A stretch of 34,223 nucleotides of DNA from Nitrospiraceae bacterium UBA2166 (GCA_002328825.1 DCWI01000110.1:1-34223), one strand, 5' to 3'. Shown: positions 1 to 8,709, counted from the first letter of the stretch. The notes: generated by a model from the letters alone, not told the origin. Program-made: numbers and translations.

Positions 1-1496
1 TATTTTACTGTCTGGATCATGGTGCTTTCTTGATCAAGCCCGTCAATTGTGGCACCAAAATCAGTTAATCGACATATGTATTTGATAGTTTCGGATGTGA
101 TGACCTCTCCGGGAACTAGTAGGGCGATGCCTGGAGGGTAAATTGTGATGACTTCAGCACTGATTTTTCCTGTTGCCTCGCAAAGAGGGAGAGGGTGATG
201 ATCGGCTAAGAATGCTTCACGAGGTGTAAGTACACGCTGACCTGGAACGGGTGGAATCCCTGGATTGGCGACTAGGTGATCCGATGTGCTTTGCATGGAA
301 TCTGCAGCGATATGTTGGAGCGCGTCAACCAGTCGATCAAGATCATTCTTGCGATCTCCAATGCTGATGATAACTAGGACATGAAAAGGATCTGCCATTT
401 CAGCTTGGACTCGATACTGTGTATTGAGCTTTTGTGATACTTGAAAACCGGTAAGACCGAGGTCGCGCACTTGGATGGTGAGTTTGGTAACATCGAGATA
501 AGGGTGATCTTTGTGTCCAAAACATTGCAGTCCAGGAATTTGATTAATGCGTTCTCTTGCGTCTTCAGCGAGGTAAATGGCGGTTCCAAGCAATTTTTCG
601 CCTTCAGTTGCCATCTGCATTCTTGCGAGGTCAAGCGAAGCCATCAAGATATAGGATGGACTCGTGGTTTGCAGTAAGCGTAGAGTTTGTGCAAGCCTGT
701 CTAGGTCAATGTGATCAGCTTTAGCGTGTAACATGGATGCTTGTGTCATTCCGCCGATGATTTTGTGGGTGCTCTGAACGACTAGGTCAGCTCCAGCGTC
801 TAGTCCAGATATGGGTAATTTTTCATGGAACTTGAGGTGGGGGCCGTGGGCTTCGTCTAAGAGAACGGTGATGTTTTTCTTGTGAGCATGATCAATAATT
901 GGCTCGAGTTCTGCACATAAACCGTAATAATTTGGGCTTGTGAGAAACAATGTGCGAGCCTCAGGCGTTTTGGCAATTGCGTCTTTGACTTCATCACATG
1001 ATACGTTCATTGTAAGTTGGAGATTGGGGTCAAATATTGGGGGAAAGTAGACAGGGGATGCACCGCTAAGAATTAGACCTGTCACGACGGACTTGTGCGC
1101 ATTGCGCGCTATCAGTATGGTTTCACCTGGTTGACAGGTGGTAGCCAGCATTGCATGGACGCCACCGCTGGTACCATTGACTAGAAAGTAAGATTGGTCA
1201 GCACCGTATGCAAGTGCTGCAAGGTGTTGTGCTTCCTTGATGACCCCCTTGGGCTTTTGTAAGGAGTCGACTTCGTCAAGAGTCGTCAGGTCAATTGAAA
1301 AAATTTTTGGCCCCACAAATTTTCGAAATCGTGTGCTGATACCCTTGCCACTTTTGTGCCCAGGCGTATGAAAAGAGACTTTTCGGCTTTCGGCTAATGC
1401 AACCATGGCATCAAAGAGGGGAGTTTTGTACTGATCGTCGAGAGGAATCAGAGGTGTTGGAACAGCAGGCTTGCGTGGGTCATGTAGGGAAGGCAT
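1..1496 (-). CDS. Orn/Lys/Arg decarboxylase, PLP-dependent (probably arginine decarboxylase), 3' end cut by window
   Basis: PLP enzyme that decarboxylates a basic amino acid, most likely arginine to agmatine, to feed polyamine synthesis. I translated the minus strand: the frame is open from ATG at 1496 to base 1, giving 498 residues with no stop. Family marks are SFHTPGHKSGKG near residue 41, the DEAHG stretch at 214-218, and the Schiff-base lysine in QSTHK (Lys245). The C-terminal domain is also present, so little is missing compared with the roughly 490-residue short bacterial family. The ATG lies inside the last codons of speE (17-base overlap), which suggests translational coupling. Substrate cannot be read from sequence, since lysine and ornithine enzymes share this fold. 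The speD-speE neighbours favour arginine. Confidence 0.9.
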   Translation of the reverse strand, partial: MPSLHDPRKPAVPTPLIPLDDQYKTPLFDAMVALAESRKVSFHTPGHKSGKGISTRFRKFVGPKIFSIDLTTLDEVDSLQKPKGVIKEAQHLAALAYGADQSYFLVNGTSGGVHAMLATTCQPGETILIARNAHKSVVTGLILSGASPVYFPPIFDPNLQLTMNVSCDEVKDAIAKTPEARTLFLTSPNYYGLCAELEPIIDHAHKKNITVLLDEAHGPHLKFHEKLPISGLDAGADLVVQSTHKIIGGMTQASMLHAKADHIDLDRLAQTLRLLQTTSPSYILMASLDLARMQMATEGEKLLGTAIYLAEDARERINQIPGLQCFGHKDHPYLDVTKLTIQVRDLGLTGFQVSQKLNTQYRVQAEMADPFHVLVIISIGDRKNDLDRLVDALQHIAADSMQSTSDHLVANPGIPPVPGQRVLTPREAFLADHHPLPLCEATGKISAEVITIYPPGIALLVPGEVITSETIKYICRLTDFGATIDGLDQESTMIQTVK

Positions 1497-2403
1497 AGAG
1501 CGGATGGTTGTCTTCGATGATGCGATCGATCGTATCAATGGACTCCGCAATATGTTTTGGGAGTATGAATTGGGATCGACACAACTCACCGGTAAGATAT
1601 TTCATCTCTCCAGTAACGCGTTGCGCGATACGGGCTTCAAATTCGGCGGCAGAAATATTGTATGGGTCAATAACTTTAGATGCGAAACTAAATCCCCACG
1701 GCCATCCGTAAGCGGGAACAAAGGCTTGGTATGGTCGAACCACTGGGAATTTCGTTTTGAGGGTTTTATAAATAGCCCCATAATTCAGAAGGCAATTGAT
1801 GCTCGTCGCTCCTGCTTGGACTGCAATAATTCCATTTTCTGTCAGTCGTTCGTTTACTAGATGATAGAATTCGCGAGTAAAGAGAAGATAGGCTGGACCT
1901 TCTTCGATGGGATCTGAGAGGTCAATGATGATCACGTCAAATGGTTCTTTAGCATCTTCGATGTACTTACGTGCGTCGGCATGAAGGACCTGCGACCGTG
2001 CGTCGTCAAATGCACCTTGATGCCAACTGGGCAGATGTTCTCGACAACTCTCGACCACGTCTTTGTCAATATCTACCATGACGGCTTCCTTTACCGACGG
2101 GTAACGAAGCGCTTCCCGTAATGTTGCACCTTCTCCGCCGCCGACGATCATTACTCGTTGAGGGTTGGGATGCGTGAGCATTGCTGCATGAACAAGTGCC
2201 TCATGGTAGATGAACTCATCCGACTCGGTGGATTGCAACTTTCCGTCCAACACCAGACAGAGGCCATACCCCTCTGTGTCAATGATATCGATTTGTTGAA
2301 ATTGTGAGGTGTGTGAGTAGAGGATCGATTTCACGCCATGCATGTGGATTTCATGCGGCGCGAGCTCTTCATGGAACCATTTGAAGTTCTTGAGGTTGGC
2401 CAT
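1480..2403 (-). CDS. speE: Polyamine aminopropyltransferase (spermidine synthase family)
   Basis: Transfers the aminopropyl group of decarboxylated S-adenosylmethionine to an amine acceptor in the cytoplasm. The 307-residue protein has the N-terminal beta domain, then the Rossmann methyltransferase-like fold: GGGEGATLRE (cofactor loop), DIDKDVV (acidic residue binding the nucleoside) and the catalytic-loop region DLSDPIEEGPAYLLFT. That last motif is DLxDP-type, as in thermospermine synthases and Thermus agmatine/triamine aminopropyltransferases. Classical spermidine synthases have D(S/C)(S/T)DP instead. The acceptor may therefore be agmatine or spermidine rather than putrescine. The ATG overlaps the end of speD by 35 bases and the gene overlaps the decarboxylase downstream, so all three are probably one transcript. 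Confidence 0.92.
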   Translation of the reverse strand: MANLKNFKWFHEELAPHEIHMHGVKSILYSHTSQFQQIDIIDTEGYGLCLVLDGKLQSTESDEFIYHEALVHAAMLTHPNPQRVMIVGGGEGATLREALRYPSVKEAVMVDIDKDVVESCREHLPSWHQGAFDDARSQVLHADARKYIEDAKEPFDVIIIDLSDPIEEGPAYLLFTREFYHLVNERLTENGIIAVQAGATSINCLLNYGAIYKTLKTKFPVVRPYQAFVPAYGWPWGFSFASKVIDPYNISAAEFEARIAQRVTGEMKYLTGELCRSQFILPKHIAESIDTIDRIIEDNHPLYAFPT

Positions 2404-2770
2404 GGGAATAGGTGCCTACGAGTGGGACGCAGCCCCGTTTAACTTCGTAGAGGGATGGTTGTTGGCATTCAAAGGCTTCGATGAGTTGCTGAGCCGCTTG
2501 TTTTGGCTTCAGCGTGTCGCCGCAGGTAAAAATGTCGACAGCGGCGTATTCAAACTCTGGCCAAGTATGGATGGCCAGGTGGGATTCGGTGATAATGACC
2601 ATGCCACTAACACCGATCGGATTGAACTGATGGAAATGGGTATCAACAATTGTTGCCCCTGCCGTGTTTGCCGCGGCCACCATGAGCTGTTCGACTTTGA
2701 TCGCGTCGTTTAGAAGTGCTGGATTGCATTTGTGCAATTCAACCAAAAGGTGCGTTCCTAGTGCCTGCAC
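2369..2770 (-). CDS. speD: S-adenosylmethionine decarboxylase proenzyme, short prokaryotic (class 1B) type
   Basis: Makes decarboxylated S-adenosylmethionine, the aminopropyl donor for SpeE. The 133-residue proenzyme cuts itself to generate a pyruvoyl group. The cleavage site is TESHLAIHTWPE, with Glu62-Ser63, and Ser63 becomes pyruvoyl. His68 and Cys83 (FTCGD) are the processing and catalytic residues, at the same numbers as in the Thermotoga enzyme. The start is GTG at 2768-2770. It is supported by a strong Shine-Dalgarno (GGGAGGTG on the minus strand, about 2781-2790). It is the first gene of the polyamine operon, about 54 bases downstream of a good promoter. Confidence 0.95.
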   Translation of the reverse strand: MQALGTHLLVELHKCNPALLNDAIKVEQLMVAAANTAGATIVDTHFHQFNPIGVSGMVIITESHLAIHTWPEFEYAAVDIFTCGDTLKPKQAAQQLIEAFECQQPSLYEVKRGCVPLVGTYSHGQPQELQMVP

Positions 2771-2824
2771 TCGCTCTTTCCACCTCCCTTAGCTTAAAAA
2801 GTATCCGCAAAAAGCTCGGCGGTC

Positions 2825-2852
2825 ACTATAGCGGACTTCATTGATTTGTCAA
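2825..2852 (-). promoter_or_regulatory. Sigma70-type promoter of the speD-speE-decarboxylase operon
   Basis: On the minus strand TTGACA (2847-2852, perfect -35) and TATAGT (2825-2830, 5 of 6 to the -10 consensus) are separated by 16 bases. Transcription would begin near 2818, giving a leader of about 48 bases before the GTG of speD. I saw no operator or riboswitch fold in this leader. Confidence 0.75.
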
Positions 2853-3573
2853 GTAAAATCACTTCTGAGTTCAAGTACATTAACTTGTGGATAAGTTGGT
2901 GCTATGTGAGTTTGATACATTAAATTTACAAGGGTTTTTGTTGTTTGAGTTGTCTCTAGGTTTTGTAGCGTTTATCCACGCGGTATATGGCTGTGTTCTG
3001 GTGTTGTCTTGGTAGTGGTGAGTACACGAGAGGATTTTGAGGTAAATGTTCACGTGATCATGATAGGATTTGGCTTTAACCGATAGGTTCGGTGGCATGT
3101 TTTTGTCTTTTGAGATGCTATGTTAGTTTGAAGGCTTTGTGTACGAATGTCAGTAATAGGAAGGTAGACCCCTAGGATTAAGTGGTAGAACGTGATAATT
3201 AAGGGTTTCCGTTTCTTAGGTTCAACGAGCATTTGTAGTGTGGCGATGATCTGGTTATTTGTGCTGATAAGGGTTTAACACATCGTAGTTTAGTGCTGCC
3301 GTTGGTGGTATGTTTCAATGGTCAAACGAAGATGTGACGTATCAACTGTTTGATCGTTGTATTTCGACAATATTAGACAATCATACGCGGGGACTGGCTT
3401 TGTATTTAGTGAGGTGATCATTATGTGCCAGCAAAAGAAGGTGTTGGGGAGCGTTAGCAGGCGTTGCAGCGCTGAAGTTGAGGTTCCAGCCAAAGTTTCA
3501 ACCTTCAGGTCAAAAAACCTTCACGGCTTTTCTGGGCGGAACTCTTGGATACTTTCTTTTTGAGAGGGCGATA
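2853..3573. other. Gene-free region of about 720 bases with two DnaA-box-like sites
   Basis: No convincing gene is present in any frame. The open frames here are short, lack ribosome binding sites and resemble nothing I know. The + strand is strikingly G/T-rich. TGTGGATAA at 2886-2894 is a perfect DnaA box on the minus strand, and TTATCCACG at 2972-2980 is a box with one mismatch on the plus strand. No AT-rich unwinding element or further boxes were seen, and the base skew does not change sign across it, so an origin is unlikely. Confidence 0.5.
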
Positions 3574-4308
3574 ATGTCTTCTTCTGGATTACCACCCGTG
3601 GGTACAATGGATTGGCTGTGTATTCCTCAAGAAGATGCTGAACGAGCTTTTCTTAAAGGTAGCCGTGAGCATCCAGAAGAACTCGCAAGCGCTGGTCGTG
3701 TGTTTTTGGAGTTTGTCCGTGGGTTTCAGGTACTTGGTTCAATTGGAAATTGTGTCACTGTGTTTGGGTCAGCTCGGTTTTCGGAGAATCATCGTTATTA
3801 TGAACTTGCGAGGAAACTTGGTTATGCACTTGCAGAGTCTGGGTTTACGGTGATGACGGGTGGTGGCCCGGGGCTTATGGAAGCGGCAAATCGTGGTGCC
3901 AAGGAAGCGGGCGGTATAAGTATAGGATGTAACATTGATTTGCCTTTTGAACAGGGAAGAAATTCGTATCTTGACCGCTTTGTCGAGTTCGAACATTTTT
4001 TCGTTCGCAAAGTAATGTTGGTCAAATATTCGCAGGCATTCGTGTTTATGCCTGGTGGTTTTGGGACGCTTGATGAGGTATTTGAAACTATGACGTTGAT
4101 GCAAACAAATAAGATAGCTTCATTTCCAATTGTGGCTATGTGTACTGAGTTTTGGAATGGGTTTCAAGAGTTTGCTCGCGGGACTCTGCTTTCCGAAGGG
4201 ACGATTAGCGCACAGGACCTTGAGCTTATTCATCTCACCGATTCTCTTGACGAGGCCCTTGCGATTATTCGCGAAGGGGGTGTAATGAAAACACATGAGG
4301 GCAGTTAA
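3574..4308 (+). CDS. LOG-family (TIGR00730-type) nucleotide 5'-monophosphate phosphoribohydrolase
   Basis: Rossmann-fold protein of the Lonely Guy family. Characterised members split the N-glycosidic bond of purine or cytokinin nucleoside monophosphates, releasing base and ribose 5-phosphate. The 244-residue product carries both diagnostic motifs, GGGPGLMEAANRGA and PGGFGTLDE; the glutamate of the second motif and the preceding glycines form the active site. I chose ATG at 3574 because a GAGAGGG ribosome site sits 5 bases upstream. The frame extends back to a TTG at 3478, but those residues are not family-like. It converges on transketolase with a 43-base gap. The natural substrate is unknown; housekeeping nucleotide turnover is more likely than hormone synthesis. 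Confidence 0.88.
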   Translation: MSSSGLPPVGTMDWLCIPQEDAERAFLKGSREHPEELASAGRVFLEFVRGFQVLGSIGNCVTVFGSARFSENHRYYELARKLGYALAESGFTVMTGGGPGLMEAANRGAKEAGGISIGCNIDLPFEQGRNSYLDRFVEFEHFFVRKVMLVKYSQAFVFMPGGFGTLDEVFETMTLMQTNKIASFPIVAMCTEFWNGFQEFARGTLLSEGTISAQDLELIHLTDSLDEALAIIREGGVMKTHEGS

Positions 4309-4351
4309 GGTATAGGTCCGTATTTGTGTATTGGGCGTACACTCGCGACTA

Positions 4352-6361
4352 TCAAACCAATTTTCTAACTACCTCAGCTACTCGTTCTGCAGTTAATCCA
4401 AATTTCTCCATATTCGTTGGTCCGGGGGCTGAGGAACCAAAGGTGTCAATGCCTATTGCAATTCCTGCATCCCCTATCCAACGATTCCAGCCGAAAGTTA
4501 CGCCTGCTTCTATTGATACCCTGGCTTTTATGGATGCCGGAAGAATGGATTCCTGATATTCGGTGCTTTGAGCCGCGAATATCTCCCAGCATGGCATTGA
4601 AACAACTCGGGCTCGAATGCCATTTTTTGCAAGAAGACTTTGTGCCTTAACCGCAATAGAGACCTCAGAGCCAGTACCTATTATGATGGCCTGAGGAGAG
4701 TTTCCTTCTGTATCAACGATGGTATAGGCTCCACGGGCGAGTCCAGTGTGACCTCTGTTGGCTCGATCAAGCACTGGAAGTCCCTGTCGACTTAGTATCA
4801 ATGCGGCAGGGCCATTGTGGTGAGTCATCATAACTTGCCAAGCTTCAGCAGTTTCATTGGCGTCGCACGGACGTATTACCGCAAGGTTGGGAATTGCGCG
4901 GAGAGACATGAGGTGTTCAATGGGTTGGTGAGTTGGGCCATCTTCTCCTAACCCAATGGAGTCGTGTGTCCAAACAAAGATTACCGATAGTTTGTTTAGA
5001 GCTGCCAATCTGATTGATGGACGCATATAATCGGAAAAACAAAGAAAAGTTGCGACAAATGAGCGTACACCAGCGTGATAGGCCATGCCATTGGCAATCG
5101 CTCCCATGGCATGCTCTCGTACGCCATAATGGATATTGCGTCTTTCTCCTGCTTGATCGTTAAAGTCGCCCGCATTTTCAATTGTGGTATTTGTTGAGCT
5201 TGAAAGGTCTGCATCGCCTCCGAGAAACCATGGAACTTTCGAAGCGATGGCGTTGAGCGCTTTGCCTGAGGCTTGACGAGTTGCTAGCGTTGTTCCTACA
5301 TTCCACGTTGGTAGCGCGTTATTCCATTCAGGTGGCAATTCTTTTGCGAAAGCCATTTCCCAATCTTTTGCAAGCTTTGGGTGGGCACTTGCATAATTTG
5401 CGAACTGTCGTTTCCATTCGTCGTGAATGAGTTGCCCGCGTTTAACAATAGTATTGAAATGAGTACGTGCTTCGGCTGGAACGAAGAATGACTTTTCAGG
5501 ATCCCATCCAAGTGTTTTTTTCGTGAGGGCAATTTCATCTGCACCCAATGGACTTCCGTGTGCGCTTGACGTACCTTGTTTGTTTGGTGAACCGTAGCCG
5601 ATGGTGGTCTTGATAAGGATTAGAGATGGACGCATAGTATCGGTTTTAGCTTGCGCAATTGCCACATCGATTGCGTCGAAGTCAGTATCGCCATTATCGA
5701 CTTGAAGCACTTGCCATCCGTATGATTCATAGCGCTTAGAGACATTCTCGGTTGAGAATGCTAGTGATGTTGGACCATCAAGGGAGATGTTGTTCGAATC
5801 GTACAGGTAGATTAGTTTTCCGAGTTTGAGATGTCCAGCTAGTGAGCATGCTTCACTCGAGATACCTTCCATCAAGTCTCCATCAGAGACCAGAGCATAG
5901 GTGTGGTGATCAACAATGGTATGCGCGGGTCTATTGAAGGTATGTGCCAGAAAGCGTTCAGCCATGGCCATGCCAACGGCATTGGCAGTGCCTTGTCCGA
6001 GGGGACCAGTCGTTGCTTCAATTCCCGAGGTGAGTAGCGTCTCTGGATGGCCTGGGGTGCAACTCTCCCACTGTCGAAAGGCTCGGAGATCATCCATTGT
6101 CATATCGTAGCCGTAAAGATGGAGTAGGCAGTAGAGGAGCATACTCCCGTGTCCAGCAGACAACACAAAACGATCACGGTTGGGCCAGAGGGGATCATTG
6201 GGATTGTGGCATAGATGGTTTTGCCACAATATATAGGCCATAGGGGCTGCTCCCATTGGAAGGCCTGGATGCCCTGAGTTGGCCTTCTGGATAGCATCGA
6301 TCGCTAAGATGCGAATGGTGTTGACGCTCAATTGCTTGATTGACATATCACTACTGCTCAC
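4352..6361 (-). CDS. tkt: Transketolase
   Basis: Thiamine-diphosphate enzyme moving two-carbon units between sugar phosphates in the pentose phosphate or Calvin pathway. Domains in order: the N-terminal ThDP/phosphate domain (SAGHGSM, GPLGQG and the metal-binding VSDGDLMEG...N motif), the pyrimidine domain (GVREHAMGAIANGMAYHAG with the catalytic Glu, then DSIGLGEDGPTHQPIEHL), and a C-terminal domain ending near VSIEAGVTFGW. The start is uncertain. GTG at 6359-6361 has a GGAGG site 5 bases upstream and gives 669 residues, the usual length. ATG at 6344-6346 is 5 codons further in, and an upstream ATG at 6427 would add 22 residues that are not family-like. It is divergent from the ferritin-like gene. 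Confidence 0.95.
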   Translation of the reverse strand: MSSSDMSIKQLSVNTIRILAIDAIQKANSGHPGLPMGAAPMAYILWQNHLCHNPNDPLWPNRDRFVLSAGHGSMLLYCLLHLYGYDMTMDDLRAFRQWESCTPGHPETLLTSGIEATTGPLGQGTANAVGMAMAERFLAHTFNRPAHTIVDHHTYALVSDGDLMEGISSEACSLAGHLKLGKLIYLYDSNNISLDGPTSLAFSTENVSKRYESYGWQVLQVDNGDTDFDAIDVAIAQAKTDTMRPSLILIKTTIGYGSPNKQGTSSAHGSPLGADEIALTKKTLGWDPEKSFFVPAEARTHFNTIVKRGQLIHDEWKRQFANYASAHPKLAKDWEMAFAKELPPEWNNALPTWNVGTTLATRQASGKALNAIASKVPWFLGGDADLSSSTNTTIENAGDFNDQAGERRNIHYGVREHAMGAIANGMAYHAGVRSFVATFLCFSDYMRPSIRLAALNKLSVIFVWTHDSIGLGEDGPTHQPIEHLMSLRAIPNLAVIRPCDANETAEAWQVMMTHHNGPAALILSRQGLPVLDRANRGHTGLARGAYTIVDTEGNSPQAIIIGTGSEVSIAVKAQSLLAKNGIRARVVSMPCWEIFAAQSTEYQESILPASIKARVSIEAGVTFGWNRWIGDAGIAIGIDTFGSSAPGPTNMEKFGLTAERVAEVVRKLV

Positions 6362-6503
6362 AACGGCCTCCGTATTATGAGGAAATTCAAATGGATAATA
6401 TATTCTGTTTGTCGCTGATGGAATCATAACATGTCTTTTTCCCGTTTCTATGTCTATATCAAGATTCTATTTTCATATCTTGGCTCAAGCGTGTGAATCT
6501 TCA

Positions 6504-6533
6504 TTGACTTTCGTTGTTGCGCAACTTTATCAT
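6504..6533 (+). promoter_or_regulatory. Promoter of the ferritin-like gene with a palindrome in its spacer
   Basis: TTGACT (6504-6509) and TATCAT (6528-6533) are 18 bases apart. Between them lies a perfect 10-base palindrome, GTTGCGCAAC, at 6516-6525, placed where a repressor would block polymerase. The implied leader before ATG 6548 is very short, about 8 bases, but still contains the GGAG ribosome site. Confidence 0.5.
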
Positions 6534-6547
6534 CAACTGAGGAGCAC

Positions 6548-7078
6548 ATGAGCAGTATTGCCGTGAGAGATTCTGAGGTGTTTATGGATCTAAGAGCGGT
6601 CCTTGCCAGCGCGGTTGAGATTGAATTAATAGCCGGGAAAATCTTTTGCCACTTCCAGCAATGTTTTGCTCATGATCGAGAAGCCTCTGATCTGTTCGGG
6701 AAAATGAGTAGAGAGGAGGATGAGCATGCTGTTGTAGTTCAGCGTCAATTAGATTTGATTGCCACAATGCCTGAGGCCTTCGTGGTAATTGATGATACGA
6801 TACGAGACAGACAGCAGGTGCTTGTCATTCGGATGCATGGGATCTTGAAAGAGGTTGAGGAATGTTCTCATTCCATCAAAAAAGCTGTTGGGATTTGCTG
6901 TGAGTTAGAAGAGGAGATTGAAGACCTTCATGAGCAAGTCATTGTAAACCTTACGCAGACCACAGGAAAGTTAGCCTTTGCGACAGTGGCACTTGAAGCA
7001 ATAGGTTTGAATGCTGAGCATACTGAAGGCTTGTTTAGTTTTGCTCGAAAACTAGGAGTTGAGAGACTGGAGTGTTGA
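6548..7078 (+). CDS. Ferritin-like/rubrerythrin-type diiron four-helix protein
   Basis: A 176-residue, almost fully helical protein resembling the ferritin-like superfamily. Helix 1 has EIELIAGKIF (Glu26 a likely iron ligand). Helix 2 has MSREEDEHA, which supplies the ExxH pair Glu57/His60. A second helical pair near residues 115-135 is rich in glutamate (CCELEEEIEDLHE) and could supply the remaining ligands. No rubredoxin CxxC domain is present, so it is not a classical rubrerythrin. Iron storage, peroxide removal or a structural role are all possible. GGAG lies just upstream of the ATG. It precedes the TRAP genes by 41 bases on the same strand, but a functional link is not evident. Confidence 0.65.
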   Translation: MSSIAVRDSEVFMDLRAVLASAVEIELIAGKIFCHFQQCFAHDREASDLFGKMSREEDEHAVVVQRQLDLIATMPEAFVVIDDTIRDRQQVLVIRMHGILKEVEECSHSIKKAVGICCELEEEIEDLHEQVIVNLTQTTGKLAFATVALEAIGLNAEHTEGLFSFARKLGVERLEC

Positions 7079-7119
7079 GCATTGAATAACCTACCAAGCC
7101 GTTTATGGGAGGAAACAAC

Positions 7120-8163
7120 ATGAGTCGACACGCGGTGACTATTGTCCTTGTAGTGTGCATAGTCTTGTTATCGGTTTTCGCATCCACAGTTCATGCAGAG
7201 GAGAAGGGGAAAAAATATAAAATTAAAATTGCGACTCTCGCTCCTGAGGGGTCCTCGTGGATGAAACGTTTTCATGAATCCAGTCGGGCCATCGAAAATC
7301 GTTCGCAGGGAAGACTTAAGATCAAAATCTATGCTGGCGGGATTATGGGTGATGAAGCGGACATTATCCGCAAGATTAGGATTGGACAACTCGATGGCGC
7401 TGCGGTCACTGGTGTTGGACTTGGAATTATTCAACCGGCCGTTAGAGTGCTTGATCTTCCTTTCCTTTTTAAGAGTAATGATGAGCTAGACTTTATTAGG
7501 GAACGACTGAGTAAAGAGTTTGAGGAAAAATTTAAGGAACGTGGCTATGTTCTTCTTGGTTGGGGGGAGGTCGGCTGGATTCACGTTTTTTCGAACAGCC
7601 CTGTCACAAATAAACAGCAATTGTTGGCCACTAAACTGTGGGCTTGGGTGGATGATCCTCTTGCGCATCGTATGTTTGATCAGATCGGGGTGAAGGGGAT
7701 TCCCCTTGCTCTTCCAGCGGTGTTGCCGCATTTGCAGACCGGGTTAATTGACGCGGCGTATGGATCTCCTCTATCCACGATCGCGCTTCAATGGTATACC
7801 ACGGTCAAGTATATGTCAGATTTACCAATTACAATGGCCAATGCAGCGGTGATGATTTCGAAAAAAACCTTTGACGAACTCCCTTCTGATCTCCAAGAAA
7901 TATTCTTAGAGGAAGGGAAACATATGCAGAAATCTCTCATTGATCAGGTTCGGAGCGATAATGAGGAATCCCTTCGAGTACTCAAGAAATTTGGTATTCA
8001 AGTGACCAAAACAGAGGAGGCCTTTGCCGACGAGATGGAAGTTGCCGCTCATGAGGTATGGGAACAACTTGCCTCAACACTCTATCCTCCTGAACTGTTG
8101 GCACGGATACAGGAACTTCTCTCCGAATTCCGGGCCGATCACGGTAAACCCTCTACACAATAG
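7120..8163 (+). CDS. TRAP transporter periplasmic solute-binding protein, DctP family
   Basis: Captures a solute in the periplasm for the DctQ/DctM permease encoded next. ATG 7120 has a GGAGG site 8 bases upstream and starts a signal peptide (hydrophobic residues 6-22, cleavage likely after VHA at 26). The 347-residue protein has the DctP fold, including IATLAPEGSSW and LDLPFLFKSNDELD. At the position where DctP proteins carry the ligand-binding arginine (lKGlKiRvp) this one reads TKLWAWVDDP, putting Trp174 in its place. It belongs to a tryptophan-containing subgroup, and the ligand may not be an ordinary carboxylate. The C-terminal tail after residue 300 is long, helical and charged. Confidence 0.88.
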   Translation: MSRHAVTIVLVVCIVLLSVFASTVHAEEKGKKYKIKIATLAPEGSSWMKRFHESSRAIENRSQGRLKIKIYAGGIMGDEADIIRKIRIGQLDGAAVTGVGLGIIQPAVRVLDLPFLFKSNDELDFIRERLSKEFEEKFKERGYVLLGWGEVGWIHVFSNSPVTNKQQLLATKLWAWVDDPLAHRMFDQIGVKGIPLALPAVLPHLQTGLIDAAYGSPLSTIALQWYTTVKYMSDLPITMANAAVMISKKTFDELPSDLQEIFLEEGKHMQKSLIDQVRSDNEESLRVLKKFGIQVTKTEEAFADEMEVAAHEVWEQLASTLYPPELLARIQELLSEFRADHGKPSTQ

Positions 8164-8175
8164 GATTTCACATTT

Positions 8176-8697
8176 ATGGTTGTCCGACTCACACGCGCTT
8201 TGGCTGCTGCTGATCGTACTCTTGCCAAAGTGGAGGAAATTGCTTTGTTCATATTACTCATGTCGATGCTCCTTCTGGCTGTTTCGCAGGTTATTCAGCG
8301 CAATATCACAGATTCCGCACCGATGTGGGTTGATATCATGCTTCGTCATATGACATTTGCCATTGGTCTGTTGGGTGCGTCGCTTGCGACGCATGCGGAT
8401 AAACAAATTCATATCGACATTGTCCCGAGGTTGCTTCCCGAACGTCCACGGCTTGTCACGCGCCTTTTTGTTGGTCTTGCAACCATGGGCTTTTGTCTGG
8501 TGATGCTTCGTGCTGGATGGGAAACCCATCTTATGGAGCGAGAATTTTCCCAACCGCTCTTCTTGGGCTTCACTAGTGCTGATAGTCTACTTGTGATTCC
8601 CATCGCCTTCGGCTTAATTTCTGTTCATCTTGCGCTCCGGTGGTTTTTTGATCTCGGAATTCTTTTTATTCATCGTCAGCCTCCAGATTCAGTGTAG
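8176..8697 (+). CDS. TRAP transporter small permease, DctQ type
   Basis: Four-helix inner-membrane subunit that pairs with DctM. The 173-residue product has hydrophobic segments near residues 22-42, 55-75, 95-113 and 135-158. It carries the family's ADKQIHIDI segment after helix 2, comparable to the usual H..D..... motif. The ATG follows an AGGA site and lies 12 bases after the receptor gene. The whole set (receptor, small and large permease) is tightly packed, as in typical TRAP operons. Confidence 0.88.
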   Translation: MVVRLTRALAAADRTLAKVEEIALFILLMSMLLLAVSQVIQRNITDSAPMWVDIMLRHMTFAIGLLGASLATHADKQIHIDIVPRLLPERPRLVTRLFVGLATMGFCLVMLRAGWETHLMEREFSQPLFLGFTSADSLLVIPIAFGLISVHLALRWFFDLGILFIHRQPPDSV

Positions 8698-8709
8698 GAA
8701 CAAACATTG

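Noticed and set aside
1471..1860. Plus-strand frames opposite speE and speD
   Set aside because: Antisense shadows of well-recognised minus-strand genes.
2886..2980. Replication origin suggested by two DnaA boxes
   Set aside because: Only two boxes, no AT-rich unwinding region, no dnaA/dnaN/gidA neighbours, and the G/T skew keeps its sign on both sides.
3478..3573. Longer N-terminus for the LOG-family protein from TTG 3478
   Set aside because: The extra residues are unlike the family, while ATG 3574 has a well-spaced ribosome site.
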